Shown one piece after another: positions 32,550 to 40,366 of a stretch of DNA of 40,366 nucleotides (position 1 is its first letter; every line of letters starts with the position of its first letter). Made by a program: the position numbers and the translations under genes. The notes under the pieces were generated by a model. The model did not search any database, had not been told where the DNA came from, and saw only the letters and a program-made list of their open reading frames with translations. The stretch is from NCBI GenBank assembly GCA_965370495.1, contig CBDUUV010000007.1:1-40366 (forward strand). Reading direction: 5' to 3'. The DNA comes from Krumholzibacterium sp965370495. Lineage in GTDB: Bacteria; Krumholzibacteriota; Krumholzibacteriia; Krumholzibacteriales; Krumholzibacteriaceae.

Positions 32550-35500
32550 TTGAATATCCGTGTTTTGACAGCAAGTTACCCTGGAGTATTACACATGGCA
32601 AAATCTACGATGATATCAATAGTGTTATCTGTGCTGCTTTTATCGATTGCAGGAACCGTTACACCTGCTGTCGCAGGCGAGAACAACGATTTTCGTTTCG
32701 CCAGGAGATTGCAGCGGGACGGTATGTATATTGCCGCTGCTGAAGAGTACACACGTTTTTCCGAGAAGTATCCAGCCAGCACACTTCGCTTGACCGCACT
32801 TTTTAATGCGGGGGAATCATGGATAAAAGCCAACAGAGCCCTCAATGCACTGGAAATCTTCGAAAGCCTCCTCGCGGACTATCCCTCGGCGGACAGTGCC
32901 TGCAAGGCAAGGTATTACAGGGGCGATATCCTTAAAGTGCTCCAGAGGTACAGGCAGGCTGCAGATGAATTCCTGATGATCGATGAATTGTACCCCGATT
33001 GTTCCTTGAACGGACAGGCGCTTCTGGGTGCAGGTGAATGTCTTGTCCTGGCCGGGGATCCTCATGAAGCAGCGGCTGTGCTGAGACGGCTGGTTGATTC
33101 GGGCCGGTATCCCGGCCTCGAACCACGGGCCATGTACGGCCTGGCGGTCGCTCTCACAAAAATAAGCAGGGATCTCGAGGCTGTAAATGTCCTGGAAAAG
33201 CTCGTTTCGGATTTTCCGGAATCGCCTGTTGCCGCCCTGGCTATTGTCAAACTGGGGGACCGTGCATTTGAAAATGGAGATTACAAAAAAGCAGAAGGAT
33301 ACTTCAGAAATGCAGCGGGCAGGTACCGTGAGGATACCCTTAAAGAAAAAGTGCTTTTAAAGGTCATAGATGTTGTCGAAGCCCAGGGCTCCGATGCATC
33401 CGTTTTGAAAGAGTCGGAAGGATTTCTGAAGAGTTTTCCCGAATCGGTGAATCGCCCGCATGTCTACAGAAAAGCGATAGATTCTGCGTGGAAGCTCGGG
33501 AGGGGCAAAGAAGCTGTAAGTCTGATCGATTCCTGGAGATCGGAAGAAACGGTTCAGGACAGTACCGGCCGGTTCAGCCTTCTTAGGGGGAGCATTCTGG
33601 AAAAAAGAAAAATGGACGAAGAAGCTCTTATGGAACTGCAGGGCTTTAGACATACATGGACAAGATCCCCTCTGCTCAGTCAGGCGCTTCAACTCGAGGC
33701 CCGGCTTCTTATGAAAAACGGGCGGACCGATGAAGCAGCCGCGCGCCTTCAACTCGCTCTAATAGAAGGCTCGGGTGGAGAGGAACGGGCCTCGATATTG
33801 AGCACGCTTGCTTTATTATCGATCGAAAGTCAGGGCGATACGCTTTCCGCCCTGAGATACTGGGAACTGGTCGTGTCTGAAAACCGGGAAAGCGGGGTGG
33901 CTGAAGATGCGTTGTGGAAGTCGGCGGTCATCATCGAAGCGCTTGGGGATTCAAAAAGGTCATCTGCAAAGCTCAGGGAACTTCTGAAGACATTTCCTGA
34001 CGGGCAATACAGCAAACAGGCCGCAGAGAAACTTCGGATGATCGAACTTCTTTATCGGCCAACAGGTGATGTAATAAAAATTCTGGCCAGGTATGCGGTT
34101 AGAGGAGACTTTCCGGCTCCGGAATCTGAAATGGCCGTTAAATATATGCGAGTCGGTGTGATCCTGCTCGACAAGGCGGACAGGGCCGAAGATGCTGTTG
34201 CCCATTTTAAAAAGGCCTTTGATCTGGGGTTGCCGGACTCCCTTGTTTCACAAGCCCGCTATTATCTCGGAGAAGCACTGTTCAGGAAATACGAGATATC
34301 TTCTGCCGCGGGAAAAGAGGACAGAAAATTTCTAAAAAATGCGCTTTCCTCCTGGCTGAAAGTTGCAAGAGAATCTGCTGGTACATATTGGGGGGGTGAA
34401 TCCCACAGGGCGTATCTCGAAAATAAACTGATGGAATGGAAGCTCGACGATCAACTGAAAAAGCTTGACGAATTCCTGGGGTATTACAGGGAAAGTGATG
34501 GAGTCTGGTGGGCGGTCGGGAAGAAGGCAGATCTTTTGTATGAAGCCGCAAGTTCGGGACAGGAATGGGCAGTAGACAGTTCGTTGGCCATGTGCCGCGA
34601 GTTATTCAGTGACAAGGCTCCTGACCGGTTCAGGAAAGAGGCATTGCTCAAGACAGGTTACCTGATGAGGATAAGGGGTGACCTCGAAGCTGCCGCTGCC
34701 GCTTTCGGCGGTTTTGTGTCAAAGTATGGCGGTGATGACAGAACAGCTCCTGTTCTCTACGATATGGGAGAAGTTTTTATCAGGCTGAAGGATTATAAAA
34801 AGGCGCTGAAAGCCTATACTTTCTGCCTTGAAAAAAGACCTGCCCGTACTCTCGCGCGCAAAAGTTTTCTCAGGCAGGGAGATTGCCTCTATTACCTGCA
34901 TGATTTCAAGGGCGCCGCAGGGTCCTACGGGAGATTTGCCGCGGATAATTCCGGCACCCCCCTTGCAGACGAAGCTTCCTACAGGGAAGCTCTGGCCCTT
35001 GAGAGGCTCGGGCGGTTCGAGCGGGGCGATTCGATACTTATTGCTCTTTCGCGGAAGAAGGATATTAAAAGGAATCTGAGGATAAGGCTCCTGTCGAGGC
35101 TCGGGTATCGCCTGAAAGCGACGGGGAAAGCCATGGAAGCAAAACCCCTTCTTGCGGAGCTGGTTTCCCTTGAGAGAAAACATGAGAATCTCACACTGTA
35201 TGGAGAGACCCTTCTGGAAACAGATGATCTGAAAAATTCCGTCAGGGTCTTTTCCGATGCGGTCAGGTTCGAGGGCGCCGATTCCTGCCGTGTATTATCC
35301 GGCAGGGCCAGTGCACGTTTCAGGATGAAGGACACGAAAAATGCAGCAAAGGATCTGCAATTGCTCATGGAGACGGGCCCCGGGTGCCCGGCGATAGCGG
35401 GAGTGCTGCTCGAAAAGGGCAAGTGTGAAGCGTTGGCCGGTCATTGTGAAAGCGCGTCGGAGACATTTATCACGCTGAGGAAAAGATATTCAGGAACCCC

Positions 35501-36284
35501 TGCCGCGGCTACGGCGCTTTTCCATTTTGCAATCTGTGACCTAAAACGCGGCGGATATCCCGAAGCTATAGACAAGCTCAACCTGTTCCTCAGGGAAGCG
35601 CCCAGTACTCCAATCCTCGACCAGGCTTATTTCAAGCTCGCTTCAGCACATTACGGTGCGGGTAATCTGAACCTCGCCACTGTCAATTATGCACTTGCCG
35701 CCGAAGCATCGAGTGAGGATAACTTTGTTTTTCTTACTCTGAAGAATCTTGCCATGATCTACCAGGAGCTTGAGGAATGGGAGAAGGCCGGAGACACCTG
35801 GTACCGGATATGTGAACGATTTCCGGCGCGCGACGATATTGTCGAAATTTTCTTCAACCTGGGGTTCTGCTACGGTCAGACGGGGAAGTTTGAGATGGCC
35901 TGGGAAGTCTATACGAGAGTCCCGGGAATCGCGAAGACAGAGGAACAGAAAGGCAGGGCGCATTACTGGGCGGGAATCAGTCTTAAAAACCAGAACAGGT
36001 GTGAAGAAGCTATAAGGGAATTTCTTCGCGTACCGTATCTTCGGACGGGTGGCATGTGGGGAATCACTTCCAAACTTGAAGCCGCCCTGTGTTATGAGAA
36101 GCTCGGCCAGGTGGATCAGGCTGTTCAGATATATGACAGGATTGTTTCGGCGCATGGAGAGAATTCCGACTGGGGTTCCATCGCGAAGAAGTCGCTCGAC
36201 AGGATAAATGGTATAGAAGATGCAGATAAGACCGGACGGCAACAGGGGCGGGATTCCAGCACTCCCGGCAAGAAGGACGGCTAG
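32550..36284 (+). CDS. Large secreted tetratricopeptide-repeat protein
   Basis: About 1244 residues consist almost wholly of degenerate TPR helices after a signal peptide (hydrophobic core about residues 20-35, then PAVAG). Repeats resemble the BamD/YbgF-type spacing in which each unit ends with F/YP-x-S/A-P before the next helix, for example EYTRFSEKYPAS near the front and IYDRIVSAHGEN near the end. Such periplasmic TPR scaffolds serve outer-membrane assembly or secretion systems; the partner is unknown. I prefer TTG 32550 because a perfect AAGGAGG lies seven bases upstream. ATG 32595 with GGAG upstream would give an equally good signal peptide. Its TAG directly abuts the uvrA ATG. Confidence 0.8.
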   Translation: MNIRVLTASYPGVLHMAKSTMISIVLSVLLLSIAGTVTPAVAGENNDFRFARRLQRDGMYIAAAEEYTRFSEKYPASTLRLTALFNAGESWIKANRALNALEIFESLLADYPSADSACKARYYRGDILKVLQRYRQAADEFLMIDELYPDCSLNGQALLGAGECLVLAGDPHEAAAVLRRLVDSGRYPGLEPRAMYGLAVALTKISRDLEAVNVLEKLVSDFPESPVAALAIVKLGDRAFENGDYKKAEGYFRNAAGRYREDTLKEKVLLKVIDVVEAQGSDASVLKESEGFLKSFPESVNRPHVYRKAIDSAWKLGRGKEAVSLIDSWRSEETVQDSTGRFSLLRGSILEKRKMDEEALMELQGFRHTWTRSPLLSQALQLEARLLMKNGRTDEAAARLQLALIEGSGGEERASILSTLALLSIESQGDTLSALRYWELVVSENRESGVAEDALWKSAVIIEALGDSKRSSAKLRELLKTFPDGQYSKQAAEKLRMIELLYRPTGDVIKILARYAVRGDFPAPESEMAVKYMRVGVILLDKADRAEDAVAHFKKAFDLGLPDSLVSQARYYLGEALFRKYEISSAAGKEDRKFLKNALSSWLKVARESAGTYWGGESHRAYLENKLMEWKLDDQLKKLDEFLGYYRESDGVWWAVGKKADLLYEAASSGQEWAVDSSLAMCRELFSDKAPDRFRKEALLKTGYLMRIRGDLEAAAAAFGGFVSKYGGDDRTAPVLYDMGEVFIRLKDYKKALKAYTFCLEKRPARTLARKSFLRQGDCLYYLHDFKGAAGSYGRFAADNSGTPLADEASYREALALERLGRFERGDSILIALSRKKDIKRNLRIRLLSRLGYRLKATGKAMEAKPLLAELVSLERKHENLTLYGETLLETDDLKNSVRVFSDAVRFEGADSCRVLSGRASARFRMKDTKNAAKDLQLLMETGPGCPAIAGVLLEKGKCEALAGHCESASETFITLRKRYSGTPAAATALFHFAICDLKRGGYPEAIDKLNLFLREAPSTPILDQAYFKLASAHYGAGNLNLATVNYALAAEASSEDNFVFLTLKNLAMIYQELEEWEKAGDTWYRICERFPARDDIVEIFFNLGFCYGQTGKFEMAWEVYTRVPGIAKTEEQKGRAHYWAGISLKNQNRCEEAIREFLRVPYLRTGGMWGITSKLEAALCYEKLGQVDQAVQIYDRIVSAHGENSDWGSIAKKSLDRINGIEDADKTGRQQGRDSSTPGKKDG

Positions 36285-39152
36285 ATGACTCGTGAAAATC
36301 TTGTTGTCAAGGGAGCGCGCGAGCACAACCTGAAGAATATTACGGTCACGATCCCGAGAGGAACCTTTGTTGTGATCACCGGGCTAAGCGGGTCCGGCAA
36401 ATCATCTCTGGCCTTCGATACGATATATGCTGAAGGACAGCGCAGGTATGTCGAATCGCTGTCCAGTTACGCGCGCCAGTTTCTCGAGCAAATGGAAAAA
36501 CCTGATGTCGATTCGATCGAGGGGCTCTCACCTGCCATATCAATAGACCAGAAAACCACCTCACGCAACCCAAGATCCACTGTAGGCACGATCACAGAGA
36601 TACATGATTATCTGAGAGTACTGTTTGCCCGCGTTGGAGTGCCGCATTGTCCGGGCTGCGGCAGGAAGATATCCCGGCAGACCATTGCGCAGGTGGTTGA
36701 CAAGCTCGCTGCCGGTGAGGAAGGTTCCTGGCTCATGATCATGGCCCCAGTCGTTCGGGGACGCAAGGGGGAACACCGCGCCCTTCTCGACAAATTATCC
36801 CGTGAAGGATTCACGCGCGTAAGAATAGATGGTATTATGTACAGCCTTGACGACGAGATATCGATCGGCAGGAACAAGAAACACAATATCGAAGTGATTA
36901 TTGACAGGTTGAAGATCAAGCCGGGTATAGAGAGACGTCTGGCCGATTCAACAGAGATCGCCGCAAAGAGAGGTGACGGGGTGATCACGGTCAGGCGCGG
37001 CAGTGAAGAGACTCTGTATAGCCTTGAGTATTCCTGTCCGTGGTGTGGGGGAGGGCTCGGGGAAATTTCGCCAAGGATGTTTTCATTCAACTCGCCATAT
37101 GGGGCCTGCGAGAAATGTCATGGACTGGGCACGACCATGGATTTTTCAAAAGAACTGATAATTCCAGATGAGTCATTGAGCCTTAATGAAGGGGCGATCG
37201 CGCCGGTTGGTTCGTTGAAGGAAAACTGGTTCCGGTTCAGGCTGGATGCTCTCACCGAACTGTACGGGTTCTCGCTTGATACAGCTTTCGGGAAATTGTC
37301 TGATAAGACAAGAAATATCATTCTCGAAGGTTCCAATGACGAGATCGTTGTGCGATATGATTTCGAAAGGGGCAAAGGCGAATATTTTACGACCTGGGAG
37401 GGTGTGATCCCCAATCTCAGGAGAAGATATACCCAAACGCGGTCCGATGCTGTAAGGCATTGGATAGAGACCTACATGATATCGGACAGTTGCCCCGAAT
37501 GCGGTGGAAGCAGGCTTCGCAAGGAAAGCCTTTCAGTGTCCATATCGGGCCGAAACATAGCGGAGGTGTCCGCGCTTACGATCGATAAGGCGATAGAGTT
37601 TTTCTCGGGGCTGGATTTCAAGGGAAACAAAAGGATCATAGGCGGGCCGCTCCTGAAAGAGATAACTTCCCGCCTCGATTTTCTCAGGAATGTCGGGTTG
37701 GATTACCTGGCCCTGAATAGATCGGCCGGGACCCTGGCCGGTGGAGAGGCACAGAGAATACGGCTTGCTACACAGATCGGCTCAAAGCTGGTAGGGGTAT
37801 TGTACATACTGGACGAACCCTCTATCGGCCTTCATCAGAGGGATAATATCCGTCTTATCAATACGCTCAAAGCACTCAGGGATGCCGGAAACACGGTCAT
37901 AGTCATCGAACATGACAGGGAGACTATTCTTGCCGCGGACTATGTTATCGATCTCGGCCCGGGCGCAGGCGAACATGGCGGGTATGTAGTGGCGACAGGT
38001 TCACCCGATGAGATCATGAAAGTTGAAAAAAGCCTTACCGGACATTACCTGATGGCGGAAGCATTCTTCGATCTGGGCGATGGGGCCGGCAGGGGGTCCG
38101 GTAAAGAACTGGTGTTGAGAGGAGGCAGGGCGAACAATCTGAAGAACATCGACGTTACCTTCCCGCTCGGCAAATTGATATGTGTGACCGGGGTGTCGGG
38201 TTCGGGCAAGAGCACCCTGGTCAATGACATTCTGTTCAGGGCGCTTCACAGGAGATTCTACCGCAGCAGGAAACTTCCCGGCCCTCACAGCGGACTGGAA
38301 GGGACTGAACAAATAGATAAGGTAATCAACATAGATCAATCCCCGATCGGCAGGACCCCGCGTTCGAATCCGGCTACATATACTGGTATCTTCGGGCCCG
38401 TGCGTGACCTGTTCGCGAAGCTTCCCGAATCACAAGTCCGGGGTTACAGGCCCGGCCGCTTCAGCTTCAATGTCAAGGGTGGGAGATGTGAGGTGTGCCG
38501 GGGTGATGGGATGATCAAGGTGGAAATGCATTTTCTCCCCGACGTGTATGTCCATTGCCAGGAATGTAAGGGAAAGAGATACAACAGGGAAACGCTGGAA
38601 ATCGCATTCAAAAACAGAAATATTGCAGAAGTACTTGAAATGACCGTTGACGAAGCAATCATTTTCTTTGAGAATATCCCTTCCGTGAGAAGGAAGCTGA
38701 AAGTCCTTCAGGATGTCGGGCTGGGATACATCCGGCTCGGCCAGCCGGCGACTACTCTCTCCGGTGGAGAGGCTCAGAGAGTGAAGCTGTCCTCCGAACT
38801 TTCGAAAGTCGGTACCGGAAAGACATTGTATATTCTCGATGAACCAAGTACGGGTCTTCATTTCGAGGATGTGAATCTTTTGATGTCCGTGCTGAACAGG
38901 CTTGTCGATCGTGGTAATACGGTTCTGGTGATAGAACACAATCCGGATATTATCCGGCATGCTGACCACATTATCGATCTTGGCCCGGAAGGCGGCGAGC
39001 GTGGGGGCGAGGTTGTGTACGCGGGCCCTCCTTCAAGGATAGTGGAGTGTAAGGAATCATGGACGGGTCGGATGTTGAAAGGGTTCGAAAGACCGACTGG
39101 CAAAGGCAAAAAGAAGAAAAATATATACCCGGAGACCAGGAAAAGGAAATAA
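36285..39152 (+). CDS. uvrA: UvrABC excinuclease subunit A
   Basis: UvrA is the damage-recognition ATPase of nucleotide excision repair. The 955 residues contain two ABC modules. Module 1 has Walker A GLSGSGKSS (33-41), the RRYVESLSSYARQFL block, a CxxC-type zinc site (CPWCGG...CEKCHGLG, about 250-290) and signature LAGGEAQ (485-490). Module 2 has Walker A GVSGSGKST (about 636-644), zinc site CEVCRGDG...CQECKGKR (about 735-765), signature LSGGEAQ and Walker B YILDEPSTGLH. The first signature has Ala where Ser is usual (LSGGE). The start directly follows the TPR gene stop, with an AAGGACGG-like site inside that gene. The C-terminus is basic. Confidence 0.97.
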   Translation: MTRENLVVKGAREHNLKNITVTIPRGTFVVITGLSGSGKSSLAFDTIYAEGQRRYVESLSSYARQFLEQMEKPDVDSIEGLSPAISIDQKTTSRNPRSTVGTITEIHDYLRVLFARVGVPHCPGCGRKISRQTIAQVVDKLAAGEEGSWLMIMAPVVRGRKGEHRALLDKLSREGFTRVRIDGIMYSLDDEISIGRNKKHNIEVIIDRLKIKPGIERRLADSTEIAAKRGDGVITVRRGSEETLYSLEYSCPWCGGGLGEISPRMFSFNSPYGACEKCHGLGTTMDFSKELIIPDESLSLNEGAIAPVGSLKENWFRFRLDALTELYGFSLDTAFGKLSDKTRNIILEGSNDEIVVRYDFERGKGEYFTTWEGVIPNLRRRYTQTRSDAVRHWIETYMISDSCPECGGSRLRKESLSVSISGRNIAEVSALTIDKAIEFFSGLDFKGNKRIIGGPLLKEITSRLDFLRNVGLDYLALNRSAGTLAGGEAQRIRLATQIGSKLVGVLYILDEPSIGLHQRDNIRLINTLKALRDAGNTVIVIEHDRETILAADYVIDLGPGAGEHGGYVVATGSPDEIMKVEKSLTGHYLMAEAFFDLGDGAGRGSGKELVLRGGRANNLKNIDVTFPLGKLICVTGVSGSGKSTLVNDILFRALHRRFYRSRKLPGPHSGLEGTEQIDKVINIDQSPIGRTPRSNPATYTGIFGPVRDLFAKLPESQVRGYRPGRFSFNVKGGRCEVCRGDGMIKVEMHFLPDVYVHCQECKGKRYNRETLEIAFKNRNIAEVLEMTVDEAIIFFENIPSVRRKLKVLQDVGLGYIRLGQPATTLSGGEAQRVKLSSELSKVGTGKTLYILDEPSTGLHFEDVNLLMSVLNRLVDRGNTVLVIEHNPDIIRHADHIIDLGPEGGERGGEVVYAGPPSRIVECKESWTGRMLKGFERPTGKGKKKKNIYPETRKRK

Positions 39153-39266
39153 ATACCCGGAAACGTTGCGGCTGGACCGTTTTCGCGGTGGTGTGGGGAG
39201 GGAAATTGTTATACGATCGGGAAATGTTAAAGAAACTGGCAGAGATTTTTTTCACAGGAGTAACAG

Positions 39267-40366
39267 ATGACGCTTGAGACACCGATTTATGATTCCCATG
39301 TGGAGCATGGTGGACGAATCGTGGATTTTGCCGGATTCCATATGCCCGTATCTTTTGAAGGTATCGTGGCCGAACATGAGAGGGTCCGTTCGAAAGTCGG
39401 GTTCTTCGATGTCAGCCATATGGGTGAGATCGAGATCTCCGGCAGTTCCGCTCTGGAGTTTGCTGACTATGCGGTAAGCAACAATATCGCGAAACTCGAT
39501 GACGGGCAGGTCTGCTATACTGTCTGCTGCAACGAGAAAGGCCATGTTCTTGATGATCTGCTGGTCTACAGGGTTTCGGAAGAAAGGATACTTTTTGTTG
39601 TCAACGCAGTTAATACAAAGAAGATCTATGACCACCTGCTCGGTATCAGAAAAGGTGATATCGAGATCAAAGACCTTTCCGGCAGTACCGGGCAGATAGC
39701 TGTGCAGGGCCCTGCTTCGAGGGACCTGCTTCTGGCCAGCGGATTCTGCGCTCCGATAGCCAACCTTTTAAAGAGACTCGAATATTACCATTTCATCCTG
39801 TTCGAGCATGAGGGGGTTGAGGTGATACTGTCGAGGACGGGGTATACCGGAGAACTGGGGTATGAGATCTATCTTCCCTGGGAGATGACACTTTCCGTAT
39901 GGGCCCGGTTGCTCGATGGAGGCAAAAAATTCGGAGCCGCGCCTATAGGGCTCGGTGCAAGGGATACTTTGAGGTTCGAACCCTGTTATTGCCTGTATGG
40001 ACACGAGATCGACGAAGAAACATCACCTCTCGAGGCAGGGTTGTCGTGGGTAGTCAAATTCCAGAAAGGCGATTTTGTCGGTCGGAAAGCGCTTCTCTCC
40101 GAAAAAGAGGCCAAACCGGCAAGAAAGCTTATAGGGCTGGAACTTGAAGGGCGGGGCATTCCCAGACAGGGATTCAGTGTCTTTTACCGGGGTGAGGATG
40201 TCGGCAGGGTGACATCGGGAACATTTTCGCCTACCTTGAAAAAGGGGCTTGCAATGGCTTTGGTCAAAAGATCTGTACCGAAAGATGCTGAAGGCTTGGC
40301 TGTCGAGATAAGGGGAAAGGCTGTTTCCGCTTCAAGGGTCAGGATGCCGTTTTACCAGAGTCATGT
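39267..40366 (+). CDS. gcvT: Aminomethyltransferase, glycine cleavage T protein (partial, 3' end off the window)
   Basis: The T protein transfers the aminomethyl-derived methylene to tetrahydrofolate in glycine cleavage. The open frame runs 366 codons to the window edge without a stop; GcvT is usually about 360-370 residues, so only the last few codons are missing. Visible blocks are TPIYDSHVEHGGRIVDFAGF, MPVSFEGI, EHERVRSKVGFFDVSHMGE, CNEKGHVLDDLLVYR, AVQGPASRDLL, SRTGYTGELGYEIY and LGARDTLRFE...LYGHEID. ATG at 39267 has CAGGAG six bases upstream. The 114-bp gap after uvrA holds no clear promoter and no glycine-riboswitch-like structure that I can see. Confidence 0.95.
   Translation, partial: MTLETPIYDSHVEHGGRIVDFAGFHMPVSFEGIVAEHERVRSKVGFFDVSHMGEIEISGSSALEFADYAVSNNIAKLDDGQVCYTVCCNEKGHVLDDLLVYRVSEERILFVVNAVNTKKIYDHLLGIRKGDIEIKDLSGSTGQIAVQGPASRDLLLASGFCAPIANLLKRLEYYHFILFEHEGVEVILSRTGYTGELGYEIYLPWEMTLSVWARLLDGGKKFGAAPIGLGARDTLRFEPCYCLYGHEIDEETSPLEAGLSWVVKFQKGDFVGRKALLSEKEAKPARKLIGLELEGRGIPRQGFSVFYRGEDVGRVTSGTFSPTLKKGLAMALVKRSVPKDAEGLAVEIRGKAVSASRVRMPFYQSH

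Noticed and set aside
1..40366. tRNA, rRNA, CRISPR array, prophage or transposase genes
   Set aside because: All gaps between genes were read. None shows a cloverleaf, a regular spaced repeat or a recombinase or transposase motif.

Overview
The window is about 40 kb of chromosome from a Gram-negative (diderm) bacterium. It encodes the lipopolysaccharide-export permeases LptF and LptG, a very large SprA-type outer-membrane protein, Sec signal peptides and lipoboxes. SprA, a GWxTD-domain protein, a DUF4388 protein and long envelope TPR proteins together point to the FCB superphylum or a neighbouring candidate phylum (Latescibacterota, Krumholzibacteriota, Zixibacteria or similar). The exact lineage cannot be read from this window. 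No rRNA, tRNA or CRISPR array was seen.

Layout. (1) 1-2100 is a small AT-rich accessory patch with two convergent orphan genes: a lipoprotein made of two pseudopilin-like repeats (+) and a secreted beta-propeller-like protein (-). Each is bracketed by its own pair of imperfect inverted repeats. (2) 2173-6418 (-) is an envelope operon, lptF-lptG-GWxTD protein. (3) After a 342-bp divergent spacer, 6761-14192 (+) holds a 2173-residue SprA homologue whose end overlaps a lipoprotein of the M28/glutaminyl-cyclase family. (4) 14375-27631 (+) is a classic translation/RNA cluster: rimP, nusA, infB, DUF503, rbfA, DHH phosphoesterase (nrnA-like), truB, ribF, rpsO, pnp, M16 protease, dut and a membrane-anchored polysaccharide deacetylase. 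It ends at a strong terminator-like palindrome. (5) 27796-30885 (-) is a two-gene operon of unknown function: a TPR/zinc-ribbon membrane protein followed by a DUF4388 protein that carries a membrane helix and a pseudopilin-like extracytoplasmic tail. (6) 31117-40366 (+) holds asnS, a 1.2-kilo-residue secreted TPR protein, uvrA directly abutting it, and gcvT, which runs off the window just before its expected stop.

How the genes work together. The central block couples ribosome maturation (RimP, RbfA), transcription elongation (NusA), initiation (IF2), tRNA modification (TruB), flavin synthesis (RibF), S15 and RNA decay (PNPase, oligoribonuclease-like DHH protein). Internal promoters are visible before nusA and rpsO. 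The flanking blocks are about the cell envelope.

The most interesting leads are the sprA/glutaminyl-cyclase pairing, the DUF4388-pseudopilin plus TPR/zinc-ribbon operon, and the inverted-repeat-bracketed orphan genes at the left edge. All functional assignments are from reading motifs by eye. No database search was run.
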